A stretch of DNA of 64,000 bases from Caulobacteraceae bacterium. Its GTDB lineage: Bacteria > Pseudomonadota > Alphaproteobacteria > Caulobacterales > Caulobacteraceae. Of the stretch, positions 1-8,673 are shown one piece after another. Position 1 is the first letter of the stretch. The number at the start of each line of letters is the position of its first letter. The notes under the pieces are model-generated. The model was not told where the DNA came from. It did no database searches and saw only the letters and a program-made list of their open reading frames with translations. Where the stretch lies: contig JAFBAO010000052.1 in assembly GCA_019247715.1 (NCBI GenBank), positions 62,001-126,000 on the forward strand, given 5' to 3'. Position numbers and translations under genes: made by a program.

Positions 1-144
1 CGGACCTTGCAGCGAATAGGCGAAGAGCGCGTCGCCCTGGAGGGGGGCCCAGGTGAGTCCCAGGAGCCTAGTGAGGTCCTCCATCGCGGCCGGAACGTCT
101 TCGACGACAATCGAGACGTGGTAGGCGGGCATTATCGAAGCCAT
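1..144 (-). CDS. VOC (glyoxalase-like) family protein, N-terminal part only
   Basis: The 48 visible codons encode the first beta-alpha unit of a vicinal-oxygen-chelate protein. The segment YHVSIVVEDVPAAMEDLTRL is the typical opening strand and helix of glyoxalase/bleomycin-resistance/dioxygenase folds, and H9 sits where the first metal ligand usually lies. The start ATG is preceded by a strong GAAGGAG ribosome binding site; a second in-frame ATG four codons later is possible. The gene runs off the left window edge, so substrate and length cannot be judged. It lies just upstream of the P450 gene on the same strand order, so a shared catabolic role is possible but unproven. Confidence 0.7.
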   Translation of the reverse strand, partial: MASIMPAYHVSIVVEDVPAAMEDLTRLLGLTWAPLQGDALFAYSLQGP

Positions 145-173
145 ACACTCCTTCCTTCTGGTCCGAGCCGGCG

Positions 174-1418
174 TCAGCCGGCATCGAAGATCACCGGCAG
201 GCGGTCGAGGCCCCACATCCCGCCCGCCCCCGCGGACTTCCAGGCGATCTCGCCGTTGAGCCTGAGGTTGGTGAGGCGCGGAAGCAAAGCCGCCAGGCAT
301 TCCTGCAGCTCGGCGCGCGCGATGAAATTGCCGAGGCAGAAATGACGCCCGTGGCCGAAGGTCAGATGGGTGACAGCGCCAGCATCGCGGGTTACGTCGA
401 AGGTGTTGACGTCGGGGCCCCATATCTCGGGCTCGAAGTTGGCGGACACGAAATTGGTGAACAGCAAAGTTCCCGCCGGAAAGATGACGTCGCGGTATTC
501 CGTATCCTCGGGTACGTAGCGCGGCTGGCCGCCGACCGAAGAAAGGTACCGAAGACTTTCCTCGACCGCGCTCGGGATCAGGGTCGGATCCTCCACCAGT
601 CGGGCCAACTGGTCGGGGTGCTGAAGCAGCGTCGCGAAGGTGATTCCAATCTGGCTGCGCGTCGTATCAATTCCAGCGAGCAGCATCGCCTCGACGATCG
701 ACTGGAGCTCTTCGGTCGATAGCTTGTCGCCCGCTTCCTCCGAGGTGATGAGCTCGTCAAGCAGGTAGTGCTGCGGGCGTTTGCGCCGGTCCTCGATCAA
801 CGCCGCGGTATAGGCGTCCAGCTCGCGGTGGGCCTGCACCGTGGAAGACATGCTCGCAAGGAATTCGCCGCGTCCGTAGACACGGAAGATCTCGCGGGTC
901 CAGTCAAAGAACCGCTGCCTGTCCTCGGCGGGGGCGCCGACCAACTCGCAGATCACCGCCACTGGAAAGCTATTGGAGAGATCTCGAACCAAATCGGCGC
1001 GGCCTTCGCGAACCATCGCATCGACGATCTTGCCAAGCTCCTGGCGCATGAAAGGCCGCAGGCGTTCGGCGCCCGCCGCCGAGAAGGCAGGATTGACAAG
1101 GCGGCGCAGGCGGACGTGGTCAGCGCCCTCACTCCGCAGAAATGGGTTAGGCCGCCGCGCCAGAAAGCCTTCGTCGGTCACGCCGGATCGCCGGAGCGCT
1201 ACGTTGCCTCCGTTGACGAACCGACGGTCACGGTGGATCGCCGCCACATCTTCGTAACGAAGGACGGAGTAGGCGCCGTCGGGCGTGCGGGCGATCCAGC
1301 TGCGCGCCCGCGCCTCGGCCAAGCGCTCGAGGCGGAAGTCGTCGTTCGGCGCCATGGGCGGCAAAGTCGGCAGTTCGAGCTCGGTGATGACGTGCGCCCC
1401 GCCTGTCGTCTGCGCCAT
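174..1418 (-). CDS. Cytochrome P450
   Basis: Soluble bacterial cytochrome P450 of 414 residues, a normal class I length with no membrane anchor. It uses heme, O2 and electrons from a ferredoxin/reductase pair (none is encoded nearby) to mono-oxygenate an organic substrate. Visible hallmarks are the I-helix AGIDTT (about residues 248-253), the ExxR pair E287/R290 and the heme loop FGHGRHFCLG (354-363) with the thiolate ligand Cys361. The reading frame is open 13 codons further upstream, but the ATG at 1418 is chosen because GGGGAGAGG lies just before it. It is divergent from an IclR regulator across a 237-bp gap, suggesting IclR control. The substrate is unknown; a terpenoid, steroid or aromatic is plausible from the neighbouring sulfotransferase and TonB receptor. 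Confidence 0.93.
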   Translation of the reverse strand: MAQTTGGAHVITELELPTLPPMAPNDDFRLERLAEARARSWIARTPDGAYSVLRYEDVAAIHRDRRFVNGGNVALRRSGVTDEGFLARRPNPFLRSEGADHVRLRRLVNPAFSAAGAERLRPFMRQELGKIVDAMVREGRADLVRDLSNSFPVAVICELVGAPAEDRQRFFDWTREIFRVYGRGEFLASMSSTVQAHRELDAYTAALIEDRRKRPQHYLLDELITSEEAGDKLSTEELQSIVEAMLLAGIDTTRSQIGITFATLLQHPDQLARLVEDPTLIPSAVEESLRYLSSVGGQPRYVPEDTEYRDVIFPAGTLLFTNFVSANFEPEIWGPDVNTFDVTRDAGAVTHLTFGHGRHFCLGNFIARAELQECLAALLPRLTNLRLNGEIAWKSAGAGGMWGLDRLPVIFDAG

Positions 1419-1470
1419 GCCATCCTCTCCCCGTTCCCTCGCAACCGGTGCCGCCACCGGCCCGTCGACG

Positions 1471-1480
1471 CAGAATTCTG
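1471..1480. promoter_or_regulatory. Palindrome in the P450/IclR divergent region
   Basis: CAGAATTCTG is a perfect 10-bp palindrome about 53 bp upstream of the P450 start, next to an A/T-rich tract (AAAAAATATATA) that stands out in this GC-rich region. It is a candidate operator or promoter element for the P450 gene; assigning it to the IclR protein is inference. Confidence 0.35.
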
Positions 1481-1530
1481 TCTAACGTTCAAAAAATATA
1501 TAGCGCCTCGATTGGGGCGCCCACAACATT

Positions 1531-1564
1531 TTGCGTCCGCCGTCGCCGCCCGCGCCGGACGCAA
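1531..1564. repeat. Inverted repeat upstream of the IclR gene
   Basis: TTGCGTCC and GGACGCAA form perfect 8-bp arms separated by 18 bp, about 90 bp upstream of the IclR start. It could be a regulator site or an RNA hairpin. No family-specific motif is recognised. Confidence 0.35.
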
Positions 1565-1655
1565 GGCGATGTGGCGACCGCCGTCCTTCTGGCGTACACG
1601 GTCAGGGGTTGGCGTTCCGCCGCCAGGAAGCAGGTCGCCGGCATCTGAGGTTTGA

Positions 1656-2441
1656 ATGAGCGTTGAATCTGAGGACCGATCAGCGGCCGGCTTTACTGGC
1701 CCTCGCGCGATGTCGCGCGTCTTGCGGTTGTTCAGTCTGCTCAGCGCGGAGCCTCACGGGCTCTCGCTCGCGGAGTTGAGCGAGAAACTGGATTCGCCGA
1801 AAAGTACGCTGCTGAACTCGCTGCGGCCGTTGGAGGTCGAAGGATTTCTTCTGTCTGGCGAAGGCCGCTATCGGCTGGGTCCCAGGGTCTTCCGGTTGGC
1901 CGCGCAGATAACCATGACATGGTCGCTTCCTCGGCTCGCGCGCCCGTATCTCAGTGAACTGGCGGCGGCGACGGGCGAGACCGCGACGCTTTCGGTTCTG
2001 CATGGAGACCGCTTCCTGGTCATCGAAGCCATCGAGACCGCCAACCCGGTTCGATATGCGCTTGTGCCCGGGGCAAGCGCACCGCTGCATGCGGGTGCAG
2101 CCGGACGCGTCCTGTTAGCTTTTCAGGAGGAAGCAGTTAAAGAGAATTATCTATCACATGCTAAAATGCAACGCTACACCGAGCATACTGTAGTGGATCC
2201 TGAAGTACTCCGCGCTCAGCTCGCCGTTGTCCGCCGCTCGAAGTCCTGGACAGCACTGGGCGAGAGGAACATTGATGGGGCGGGTATCGCGTCACCCGTC
2301 TTCGGGCCGAAAGGTGATATTGTAGCCGCCCTCGGCATATCTTTGCCCGCCGTTCGGCTCCGCGGCCGGGAAAACGAGCTGCGGGAAGTAGTGCTAAAAC
2401 TGGCCGCAGCCGCCTCCGGACAGGACTTCGGATCAGAATAG
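1656..2441 (+). CDS. IclR-family transcriptional regulator
   Basis: 261-residue regulator. An N-terminal winged helix-turn-helix (about residues 18-78: RVLRLFSLL, LAELSEKLDSPKSTLLNSL, GRYRLGPRVFRLA) is followed by the IclR effector-binding domain (about 90-255, with GASAPLHAGAAGRVLLA). IclR proteins bind small aromatic or carboxylic ligands and repress or activate adjacent catabolic genes, often transcribed divergently, which fits the P450 on the other side of the gap. The effector is not predictable. A stretch of roughly 100 bp near 2115-2215 is clearly richer in A+T and uses codons (TTA, AAA, AAT) unlike the rest of the gene, possibly a recombined patch. Confidence 0.92.
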   Translation: MSVESEDRSAAGFTGPRAMSRVLRLFSLLSAEPHGLSLAELSEKLDSPKSTLLNSLRPLEVEGFLLSGEGRYRLGPRVFRLAAQITMTWSLPRLARPYLSELAAATGETATLSVLHGDRFLVIEAIETANPVRYALVPGASAPLHAGAAGRVLLAFQEEAVKENYLSHAKMQRYTEHTVVDPEVLRAQLAVVRRSKSWTALGERNIDGAGIASPVFGPKGDIVAALGISLPAVRLRGRENELREVVLKLAAAASGQDFGSE

Positions 2442-2659
2442 ATGGCGGGCGCGTGCGCCTATGTGCGCCGTGGAAGGAGCTGGCTGTTCATTCTCACCTG
2501 TCATGGCCAGGGGCTTCTTTAGCTCCGGGCGCGGCGGGCAGGCGAGCGCCCCCCTGTCTCCCCCTTCCGTCAGCGCGGCCTCGATTGGAGGTTCTTATCC
2601 GAACTCGAGGAGTTAACAGCCGCCTCGTAGTCGAGCCGGTCTCTCGTCAGCCATAACAC

Positions 2660-3886
2660 TTACGTCAAAGCGTGCCGACGCAGGTTAGCCCGGAAGCGAC
2701 GGCGCATCGCCTCGGCCCGCTCGTCGGTCGAAATCGAGTCGCGTAGGCGTTGGCCGAGTTCGTCGACGCGCACGGTGCTGGTGTGGAAGCTGGGAGCGGC
2801 CATGAGCTCCATGTTGCGGTAGGTCAGCACGCCGGCCCGGTAGCCCTGGGTCTCGATCCAGTTGGCGTAGCCCGGGTCCTTGTGTGTCATCACCAAGCGA
2901 ATCCGGCCGTCGGCGTCTACCAGGGTGCGGCTCGGCGTGAAGCTCACGTGCCGGTAGAGGTAGTCGAGGCTGTTGCCGAACACCGCTTCGTTGGTGAGCA
3001 TCCAGAAGCTGCGCGGGTCGTCGAACTCGATGATCAGCGCCTCGTCGGGCTGCAGCGACCAGCGCATCTGCGTCAGGAACCGGCCCCGCTTGGCGTCCTC
3101 CACGCCCGCCTCGGCGCTCGCCGCAGAGGCGGCGAGGTTGGCCGCGTTGAAGCGGTTGCGGCTCTCCGGGTCGATGAGCTGGCCTTTTCCCCAGATGAAG
3201 TCCGGCCAATAGGAAACCACGTCGCCGACGAACCGACCCGCCCACGCCATCGCTTCGATCATGGCGGCCGGCGTCGGGATGGGACGGGGCGTGTCCATGC
3301 CGACGCGCTCGATGCGGATCCGTGCTGGTTCCTCATCCCAGCTGTCGAAGAACTGACGGAAGAAGATCTTGCGGCTTTCCGGCGTCGTCGGCAGCCAGTT
3401 CCGCCCCTGCGGTGCCCCGCCGACGTAAAGCTCGAAGCCGCCATCCCAGTCGGTGTTCAGCTGGTGACCGAAGAGGTTGGCCTGAGGCGTGTCGCCGAAG
3501 GGCTCGTGCAGCGCGCCGTCGGGGCGGTGGCCCTGGATGGTCAGATTCCAGAACCGCGCCGAGCCCTTGTCGCCGCTGATCCGGTAGACGAAGCGGCCGT
3601 CGATCCAGGCCTGGAGGTAGACCGCATCGGCATTGTCTGATCCGAGTTTGCGGGCGGGGCCGCAGAAGGCGTGGAACGCAGGGTAGGCCGCATCCTTGGT
3701 CTCCAGGGCCAGGCCGAAGGCCTGGCTGAGATTCTGGGTGAGGAAGCGGAATCCGTCGGCCCGCTGCAGCGACGTCGCGGGATTGGCGTCCTTGAAGACC
3801 CCGTCACCGGCCGCCCTCAGCCGGTCGCAGAAGTCTTCCCAAGCCGCTTTGAGCGCTTCGTCGTCCGGTCCCGCGCCAAAGCTCAT
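2660..3886 (-). CDS. DUF1214-type conserved protein
   Basis: A 408-residue soluble protein without signal peptide or membrane segment. The middle and C-terminal parts carry the motifs seen in DUF1214/DUF1254-type proteins: GSARFWNLTIQGH, GGAPQGRNWLPTTP and a late tract with DGRIRLVMTHKDPGYANWIE. The biochemical role of the family is not established. The ATG at 3886 is preferred over one four codons earlier because GGAGG lies five bases before it. It follows the sulfotransferase gene at a spacing of only 18 bases, so the two are probably co-transcribed and may act on the same compound. Confidence 0.75.
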   Translation of the reverse strand: MSFGAGPDDEALKAAWEDFCDRLRAAGDGVFKDANPATSLQRADGFRFLTQNLSQAFGLALETKDAAYPAFHAFCGPARKLGSDNADAVYLQAWIDGRFVYRISGDKGSARFWNLTIQGHRPDGALHEPFGDTPQANLFGHQLNTDWDGGFELYVGGAPQGRNWLPTTPESRKIFFRQFFDSWDEEPARIRIERVGMDTPRPIPTPAAMIEAMAWAGRFVGDVVSYWPDFIWGKGQLIDPESRNRFNAANLAASAASAEAGVEDAKRGRFLTQMRWSLQPDEALIIEFDDPRSFWMLTNEAVFGNSLDYLYRHVSFTPSRTLVDADGRIRLVMTHKDPGYANWIETQGYRAGVLTYRNMELMAAPSFHTSTVRVDELGQRLRDSISTDERAEAMRRRFRANLRRHALT

Positions 3887-3904
3887 GGCGACCTCCATGC
3901 CGTT

Positions 3905-5128
3905 CTAGTGCTTGGGCTTTTCGATCTCCACGCCGTACCGCTCTCGGTAGGGTGCGAACTCCTCATGCAGGGCCGCTACGGGCGTATCGAGCAGGTCCAG
4001 CGAATAGAGGAACTTGCCGTACCTGTCGGAGCGATTGCCCGGCATCCAACTCAGCATCGCCTCGTGGTACGCATCCGTGAAAGGCAAACGAGCCCGATCG
4101 TAAATCTTCTGGATCTGCGCAATGGGATCGCGGGTGAATTCAGAATAGAGCACGTGGTGGACCCGCGCATCGTCGGCGACGGCCGACTCCGCCAGCTTGG
4201 CGAAAATCTCCCGTCCGTACGCCAAGGTCTTCCGCGCGAACGCGCGCCGGTCGATCGGGCCGGCGATCCCTTCGAAGATCTCGGTGAGCAGCTGGACGCG
4301 CGAAGCGAGCGCCTGCACCGGATCGCGGTGAATCCAGACGACGATTGCGTCGGGATAGGTCTCCAGCACTGTTCCCAGGCGGTGGTGATGCTGGAGCCCT
4401 TTCAGCGCCCAACGCTTCTTCGGCGCTTTGTACTGGAGCTGTTGCAGCATCATCTTGTGGATTCGGTACTGGGCGGGCGGGTCCTGTGGGCCCGAGATCA
4501 CCGGCATGAGGGGAACACGCCACCATCCGGTGGGCGAAGTGGTGCGGAAGTCCATCGCCCAGGTGCGCTCGCACTCCGGCGGACCTCTCCCCAGCATGTC
4601 GTTGTACGGGTGCGAAATCAGCCAGGCTGGGATCTGGGCAAGAATCTCCCGCCGGTCGGCGTCGGCCTGGGCCTTGCGCGGATCTTGGCGCCCGGCGAGC
4701 GAGGGCGGCGGCGAGGGGCGCATCACCTCCCAGAACTGCAGCAGACGCGAACTCGGATCCTGCCCCATCAGCATCTGGGCGAACGTCGTGCCACAGCGGG
4801 CCTCGCCAGTGACAATGATCGGCCGCTCTATCCGCTCGGCGCCGATTTTGAGGCGTTTGTGGTCGTCAAAGAACCGCAACCGGTCGCTGAGCAGCCAAAG
4901 ATAGACGCTTTCCGCGCGCGCCCTGGCAGCCGCATCGAGACCCGCCTCATTCATCGCCGCGCAGAGAGCGGCCACTCTTTCCTGCAGACTGGGGTCGCCA
5001 TAGTCGCTGAGCCCGGTCGCGTGTGCGGCCGCCGCCATCAAGGCGGCCGCGTCAAGTCCCTCCGGTCGTGGCCGAGCGGCAATATCCATCCCGTGACCCC
5101 GATGCGTCGCGCCGCTGTTCGAGCTCAT
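3905..5128 (-). CDS. Sulfotransferase family protein
   Basis: A 407-residue PAPS-dependent sulfotransferase-type protein. The 5'-phosphosulfate loop is visible as IIVTGEARCGTTFAQMLM near residue 87, and VVWIHRDPVQALASR is the usual 3'-phosphate-binding segment; FGKFLYSLDLLD-like C-terminal elements follow. Such proteins transfer a sulfuryl group to hydroxyl acceptors, though several bacterial members have unknown acceptors. The frame is open another 84 codons upstream, but those overlap SDR remnant sequence. The ATG at 5128 overlaps the SDR stop codon (ATGA), an arrangement typical of translational coupling. Since the SDR is now truncated, expression may be altered. Confidence 0.85.
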   Translation of the reverse strand: MSSNSGATHRGHGMDIAARPRPEGLDAAALMAAAAHATGLSDYGDPSLQERVAALCAAMNEAGLDAAARARAESVYLWLLSDRLRFFDDHKRLKIGAERIERPIIVTGEARCGTTFAQMLMGQDPSSRLLQFWEVMRPSPPPSLAGRQDPRKAQADADRREILAQIPAWLISHPYNDMLGRGPPECERTWAMDFRTTSPTGWWRVPLMPVISGPQDPPAQYRIHKMMLQQLQYKAPKKRWALKGLQHHHRLGTVLETYPDAIVVWIHRDPVQALASRVQLLTEIFEGIAGPIDRRAFARKTLAYGREIFAKLAESAVADDARVHHVLYSEFTRDPIAQIQKIYDRARLPFTDAYHEAMLSWMPGNRSDRYGKFLYSLDLLDTPVAALHEEFAPYRERYGVEIEKPKH

Positions 5129-5319
5129 GTGTAGCGCTGGCCGCCGCTGATCATGACGGTGGCGCCGCTGATCCACTGGGCCGCGTCCGAGGAGAGGAAG
5201 ACCGCCATGCTTGCCATGTCGCGTGGCTCGCCCAGGCGGCGAAGCGGCACGGTCTGGGCGGCGGCCGCTTCGGCTTCTGCGTCGGCGAACAGCTTTTCCT
5301 TCTGGGCGGGGAGCGCCCT
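5125..5319 (-). pseudogene. 3' remnant of a short-chain dehydrogenase/reductase
   Basis: About 65 codons read as the C-terminus of a classical SDR: VPLRRLGEPRDMASMAVFLS, then SSDAAQWISGATVMISGGQR, ending YT-stop. The coenzyme-binding TGxxxGxG and catalytic YxxxK parts are missing. An in-frame stop (5320-5322) closes the frame upstream and nothing SDR-like is visible beyond about 5340, so the gene has lost most of its 5' part. The stop overlaps the sulfotransferase start, showing that the intact ancestor was the preceding operon gene. Confidence 0.75.
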
Positions 5320-5456
5320 TCAGCGGGTTGGCGTGCCCTAGTCGCCAGCTTCTGCCGTCGAACCTGCCGGCGACGCACAACCACGTCGAGACTGAACGGT
5401 ATTCGGAATTACGGTTTGCGCAAGGACGATGAAGCCATGTGACCAGTAATATGCAT

Positions 5457-5477
5457 AAATCCGCTTTGACCGGATTT
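5457..5477. promoter_or_regulatory. Inverted repeat upstream of the TonB receptor
   Basis: AAATCCG and CGGATTT form 7-bp arms around a 7-bp centre, in the A/T-richer gap between the SDR remnant and the TonB receptor, about 140 bp before the receptor start. The 21-bp size fits a dimeric regulator site. No specific regulator can be named. Confidence 0.35.
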
Positions 5478-5616
5478 TGAGCAGCTGAAGCCCTATCGCG
5501 TTGCGCGCGAGCGCCCCATCCGCCACGAAGTTCCCGGTAGACCGGCAGACATTTTTCGTGATACGTTCAGTTTTATCGATGCGGATCGCGCCACAAGATC
5601 CGCCGGGGGGAGGGGC

Positions 5617-8128
5617 ATGACCATCTTGAAATTCACGACGCTCCTTTGCGGGAGCGCGCTGGCCGCCTTTGGAGGCGCGGCCTCGGCGGATACAACCGCC
5701 GCAACTGACACTGCGGCCGCGGCCGCCTCGAACACCACGTCGCTGCAGGAGGTGGTGGTGCAGGCGCGGCGCACGTCCGAGAATCTGCAGAGGATTCCGG
5801 TTGCGGTCACCGCGATTTCCCAGAAGACGATCGATCAGGTGGGCGTCTTCAATCCGCAGGATCTAGCGAATCTCACCCCGGGTCTGACCGTTCCAGCAGT
5901 TATTTCCGATCGGAATAATGTCATCTATGCGATTCGAGGTCAGTCTTACAGCTACGGCAACCAGTTCAACGCCGTTATTCCCTACTACAACGAGGTCCCG
6001 ATTAACACCGGCTCGGTTTTCACCGGACTTGGTCACGGCGCGTTCTTCGACCTAGACAGCGTGCAGGTGTTGCGCGGCCCGCAGGGCACCCAGTTCGGCC
6101 GGGTGACCGACGGCGGCAACGTGATGATCTATCCGAAGAAGCCGTCCAACAGCTTCGACGGCTTCGTGGAAGGCAAGGTCGGCGACTATGGCCTTAGGGA
6201 GTTCACGGGGGCCCTGAACATTCCGCTCATCCCCGACAAGCTGCTCCTGCGCGCGGCGGCGGACGTCAACCACCGCGACGGCTTCACCACCAACCTCTAC
6301 AATGGCAGAGACCTCGACAACGTCGCCTACGAATCCTACCGCTTCGGGATCGTCATCAGGCCGACCGAGAACATCGAGAACTACACCTCGGTCGCCTACG
6401 AGCACACCCACGAGAACGGAACGGCGGTCGAACTTCAGTACCTCCACCAGACCATCATTGGCGCCATCGCCGGTGCCATCGCCGATCCAGCGAAAAACCC
6501 GATCGCTCCCCTTTACGGAATCGACGCCAACGGCAATGTGGTTCCGGCGGCCCAGGGCGTGCTGCCGTTCACACCCGCGAACTACGTGGCCGACCTCAAC
6601 GCCCAAGTCGCCCGCCAGCTCGCCCTCGGCCCGAGAGCCGTCTACGATTCGAACCCGCTCTTCGACCGCCGCGACAACATCTATGTGGTCAACACGACCA
6701 CGGCTGATTTTCATTTCATCACGATCAAGAATATCTTCGGCTATATCTACTCGCGGGATTTCGAAGCGCAGAATTACGCGGGCGGCAACGGCGATCTGAT
6801 CGTCCCGTGTCACTCCGGCTGTCCCTACGGCGGTCAGTTCCTGCCGTTCAACCTGGCGGAACAGTTCAGCGACGAGTTCCACCTCGCGGGAAAGCTGTTC
6901 GATGATCGGCTAACCTGGTCGGCGGGCGCCTACGCCGACGCCCAGAAGCCGCCTGGACCATTCGAGAACGCCACCGTCAACACCGGCTTCTTGCAGCGGG
7001 TCGGTGTCCAATACACCAAGACATGGGAGGTCGCCGGCTACGGCAACGCCGAATACGATTTCCGCGACATCCTACCAGGCCTGAAAGTCAACGCCGGCAT
7101 CCGCTACAGCGCCGACAGCAACCACACCAAAGAGAATACCTATCTTGCGCCGCTCCCGGCGCCGGGCCTGCCGGCCAGCGTCACCACCGTGCCTCACGGG
7201 GTCTGTGTGCCCTTCGCCGGCAGCCCTTGTGTCGAGTTCAGGACGTCCTTCCACGCCGTAACCTACACTGCAGGGGTGACCTATCAAATCACGCCGGCTC
7301 AAATGGTCTACGCCAAGGTCAGCCGCGGCTACCGCCCGGGCGGGGACAACGGTACGGTCCCGGCCGGGGTCAGCCCACTCTATAATCCCGAATACGACCT
7401 CTCGGTGGAGGTGGGCGCGAAGGCGGACTTCGACTTCAACGGCGTGAAGCTTCGAACCAACGTCGCCCTGTTCCACGACAACTACACCAACATTCAAGAA
7501 AACGTCGTCCTGCCCGCGCCCCCGGGAACGACGCCGGATTCGGCTGTCCGCAACGTGGATGACGGGGTGGTTCAGGGGGTCGAGTTCGAGGGCACCTTGA
7601 TCCCCGTCCAGGGACTGACGCTCGATCTGAACTACGCCTACACCGACGCCGCTTACAAGCATCTGCCGACCGACGCTTTGTCGAACCCGACGAGCCCATG
7701 CAATCCCGATGCGTTCGTCATCGAAGGTTTCTGCGCCGAGAGCGCGTTCGGCTTCGTCCCGCGGAACAAGCTCGGACTGTCCGTGGACTACGAGCTTCCG
7801 CTCGATCCGACGATCGGTGTGATCACCATCGGCGGCACTTGGAGTTACCCAGAGCAAGGAGTGGCTGAGTTCAACCGCCAACCTCAACCCCCGCGCGGTT
7901 CAGCCGGCCTACAACACGCTGGATCTGCGGGCGACGTGGCATCAGATCTTCGGCCATCCCGTCGACGCGTCGTTCTTCATGACCAACGTGACGAACCAGC
8001 TCGTCTTGGCCGGCGCCGACGATCTGGAGCAGAACTCCTCCCTGGGCGACTTCGCCGCGATCTACGGTCCGCCCAGGATGTTCGGCTTCGGGCTCAAGTA
8101 CCGTTTCGGCTCCAGCGCCGGTAGTTGA
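5617..8128 (+). pseudogene. TonB-dependent receptor with a frameshift near the C-terminus
   Basis: Outer-membrane receptor for active uptake of a large or scarce substrate. A signal peptide (TLLCGSALAAFGGAASA) is followed by a TonB-box-like LQEVVVQARR, a plug domain (IPVAVTAIS to VQVLRGPQGTQFGR) and a 22-strand barrel region. The original frame gives 835 residues, but after GGTWSY at 7846-7848 it turns into Arg-rich noise. Removing one C from the CCC at 7848-7850 restores YQSKEWL and leads to a normal barrel end, GPPRMFGFGLKYRFG, stopping at 8128. The repaired product would be 836 residues. The start has GGGAGGGG upstream. Either the gene is a recent pseudogene or this is a homopolymer sequence error. 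The substrate is unknown; P450 and sulfotransferase neighbours suggest a hydrophobic organic compound. Confidence 0.85.
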
Positions 8129-8190
8129 TCTTCTCGGCTATAAACACCGCCATCAGGCGAAGACCGGGTGGTGGTGCTGTCAGTCGAGCC

Positions 8191-8381
8191 CCAACTTGTC
8201 TCGGCAGGGCCTGCGATCTGCGCGCCGACCTCCCGGCTCAGGAGTGCGTCGATCAGCTCGGCGCCCTTCAGGCCATGGGCGTCACCCGGACAGGACTGAG
8301 GCTGCCGCGAAGGCGCCGGTGACAGAGGCGATCGACCTCGTCCACCGCTTCGCCGAGGAAATCATCGCCAAGGTGCGGTGA
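8191..8381 (+). pseudogene. Frameshifted gene remnant, possibly LLM-class flavin oxidoreductase C-terminus
   Basis: Two short frames join into one plausible C-terminal sequence. The first reads ECVDQLGALQAMGVTRTGLR and then hits a stop; the second, one base out of register around 8310, reads APVTEAIDLVHRFAEEIIAK and ends VR-stop at 8381. The joined pattern resembles the C-terminal end of luciferase-like (LLM) flavin-dependent oxidoreductases, but this is recognised by eye only. No start codon, ribosome binding site or upstream domain is present, so it is a relic. Confidence 0.4.
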
Positions 8382-8454
8382 TCGACTGTGGAGGCTCGGC
8401 AAAGGCGGCGCTCATCGCGAAGGTTCGGGGCATGGTCGACGGCGCGCCACAAAA

Positions 8455-8546
8455 TTTGGGGTTGAGAGCTCCCCTTGCCGCTTAAGCCTCTGCGTCCCGT
8501 CGGCGGCGGGCTCAATGTCGGCCACAGGACCGAGCACAACCCCAAA
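8455..8546. repeat. Widely spaced 10-bp inverted repeat in the gap before the KaiC-like gene
   Basis: TTTGGGGTTG (8455-8464) and CAACCCCAAA (8537-8546) are perfect complements 72 bases apart, in a gap of roughly 290 bases (8382-8673) that otherwise holds no gene. The interior has further GC-rich pairing potential (CCCGTC/GGCGGG). It may be a structured RNA, a leader of the KaiC-like gene or the ends of a small element. Confidence 0.4.
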
Positions 8547-8673
8547 CCCCGGTAGCCTGGCGCGCCCAGAATGAACCGATCCGGCTCAAAAATGTTTATG
8601 GGCAAACGTTGCCTTGCCCGCGCGGAGGCCGGGTGCGGGCGCGTTTGGTTTCAGCAGCCGCTAGAGCCAGGGA

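Noticed and set aside
2453..2656. Possible small gene after the IclR regulator
   Set aside because: No ribosome binding site or recognisable features; composition is like intergenic DNA.
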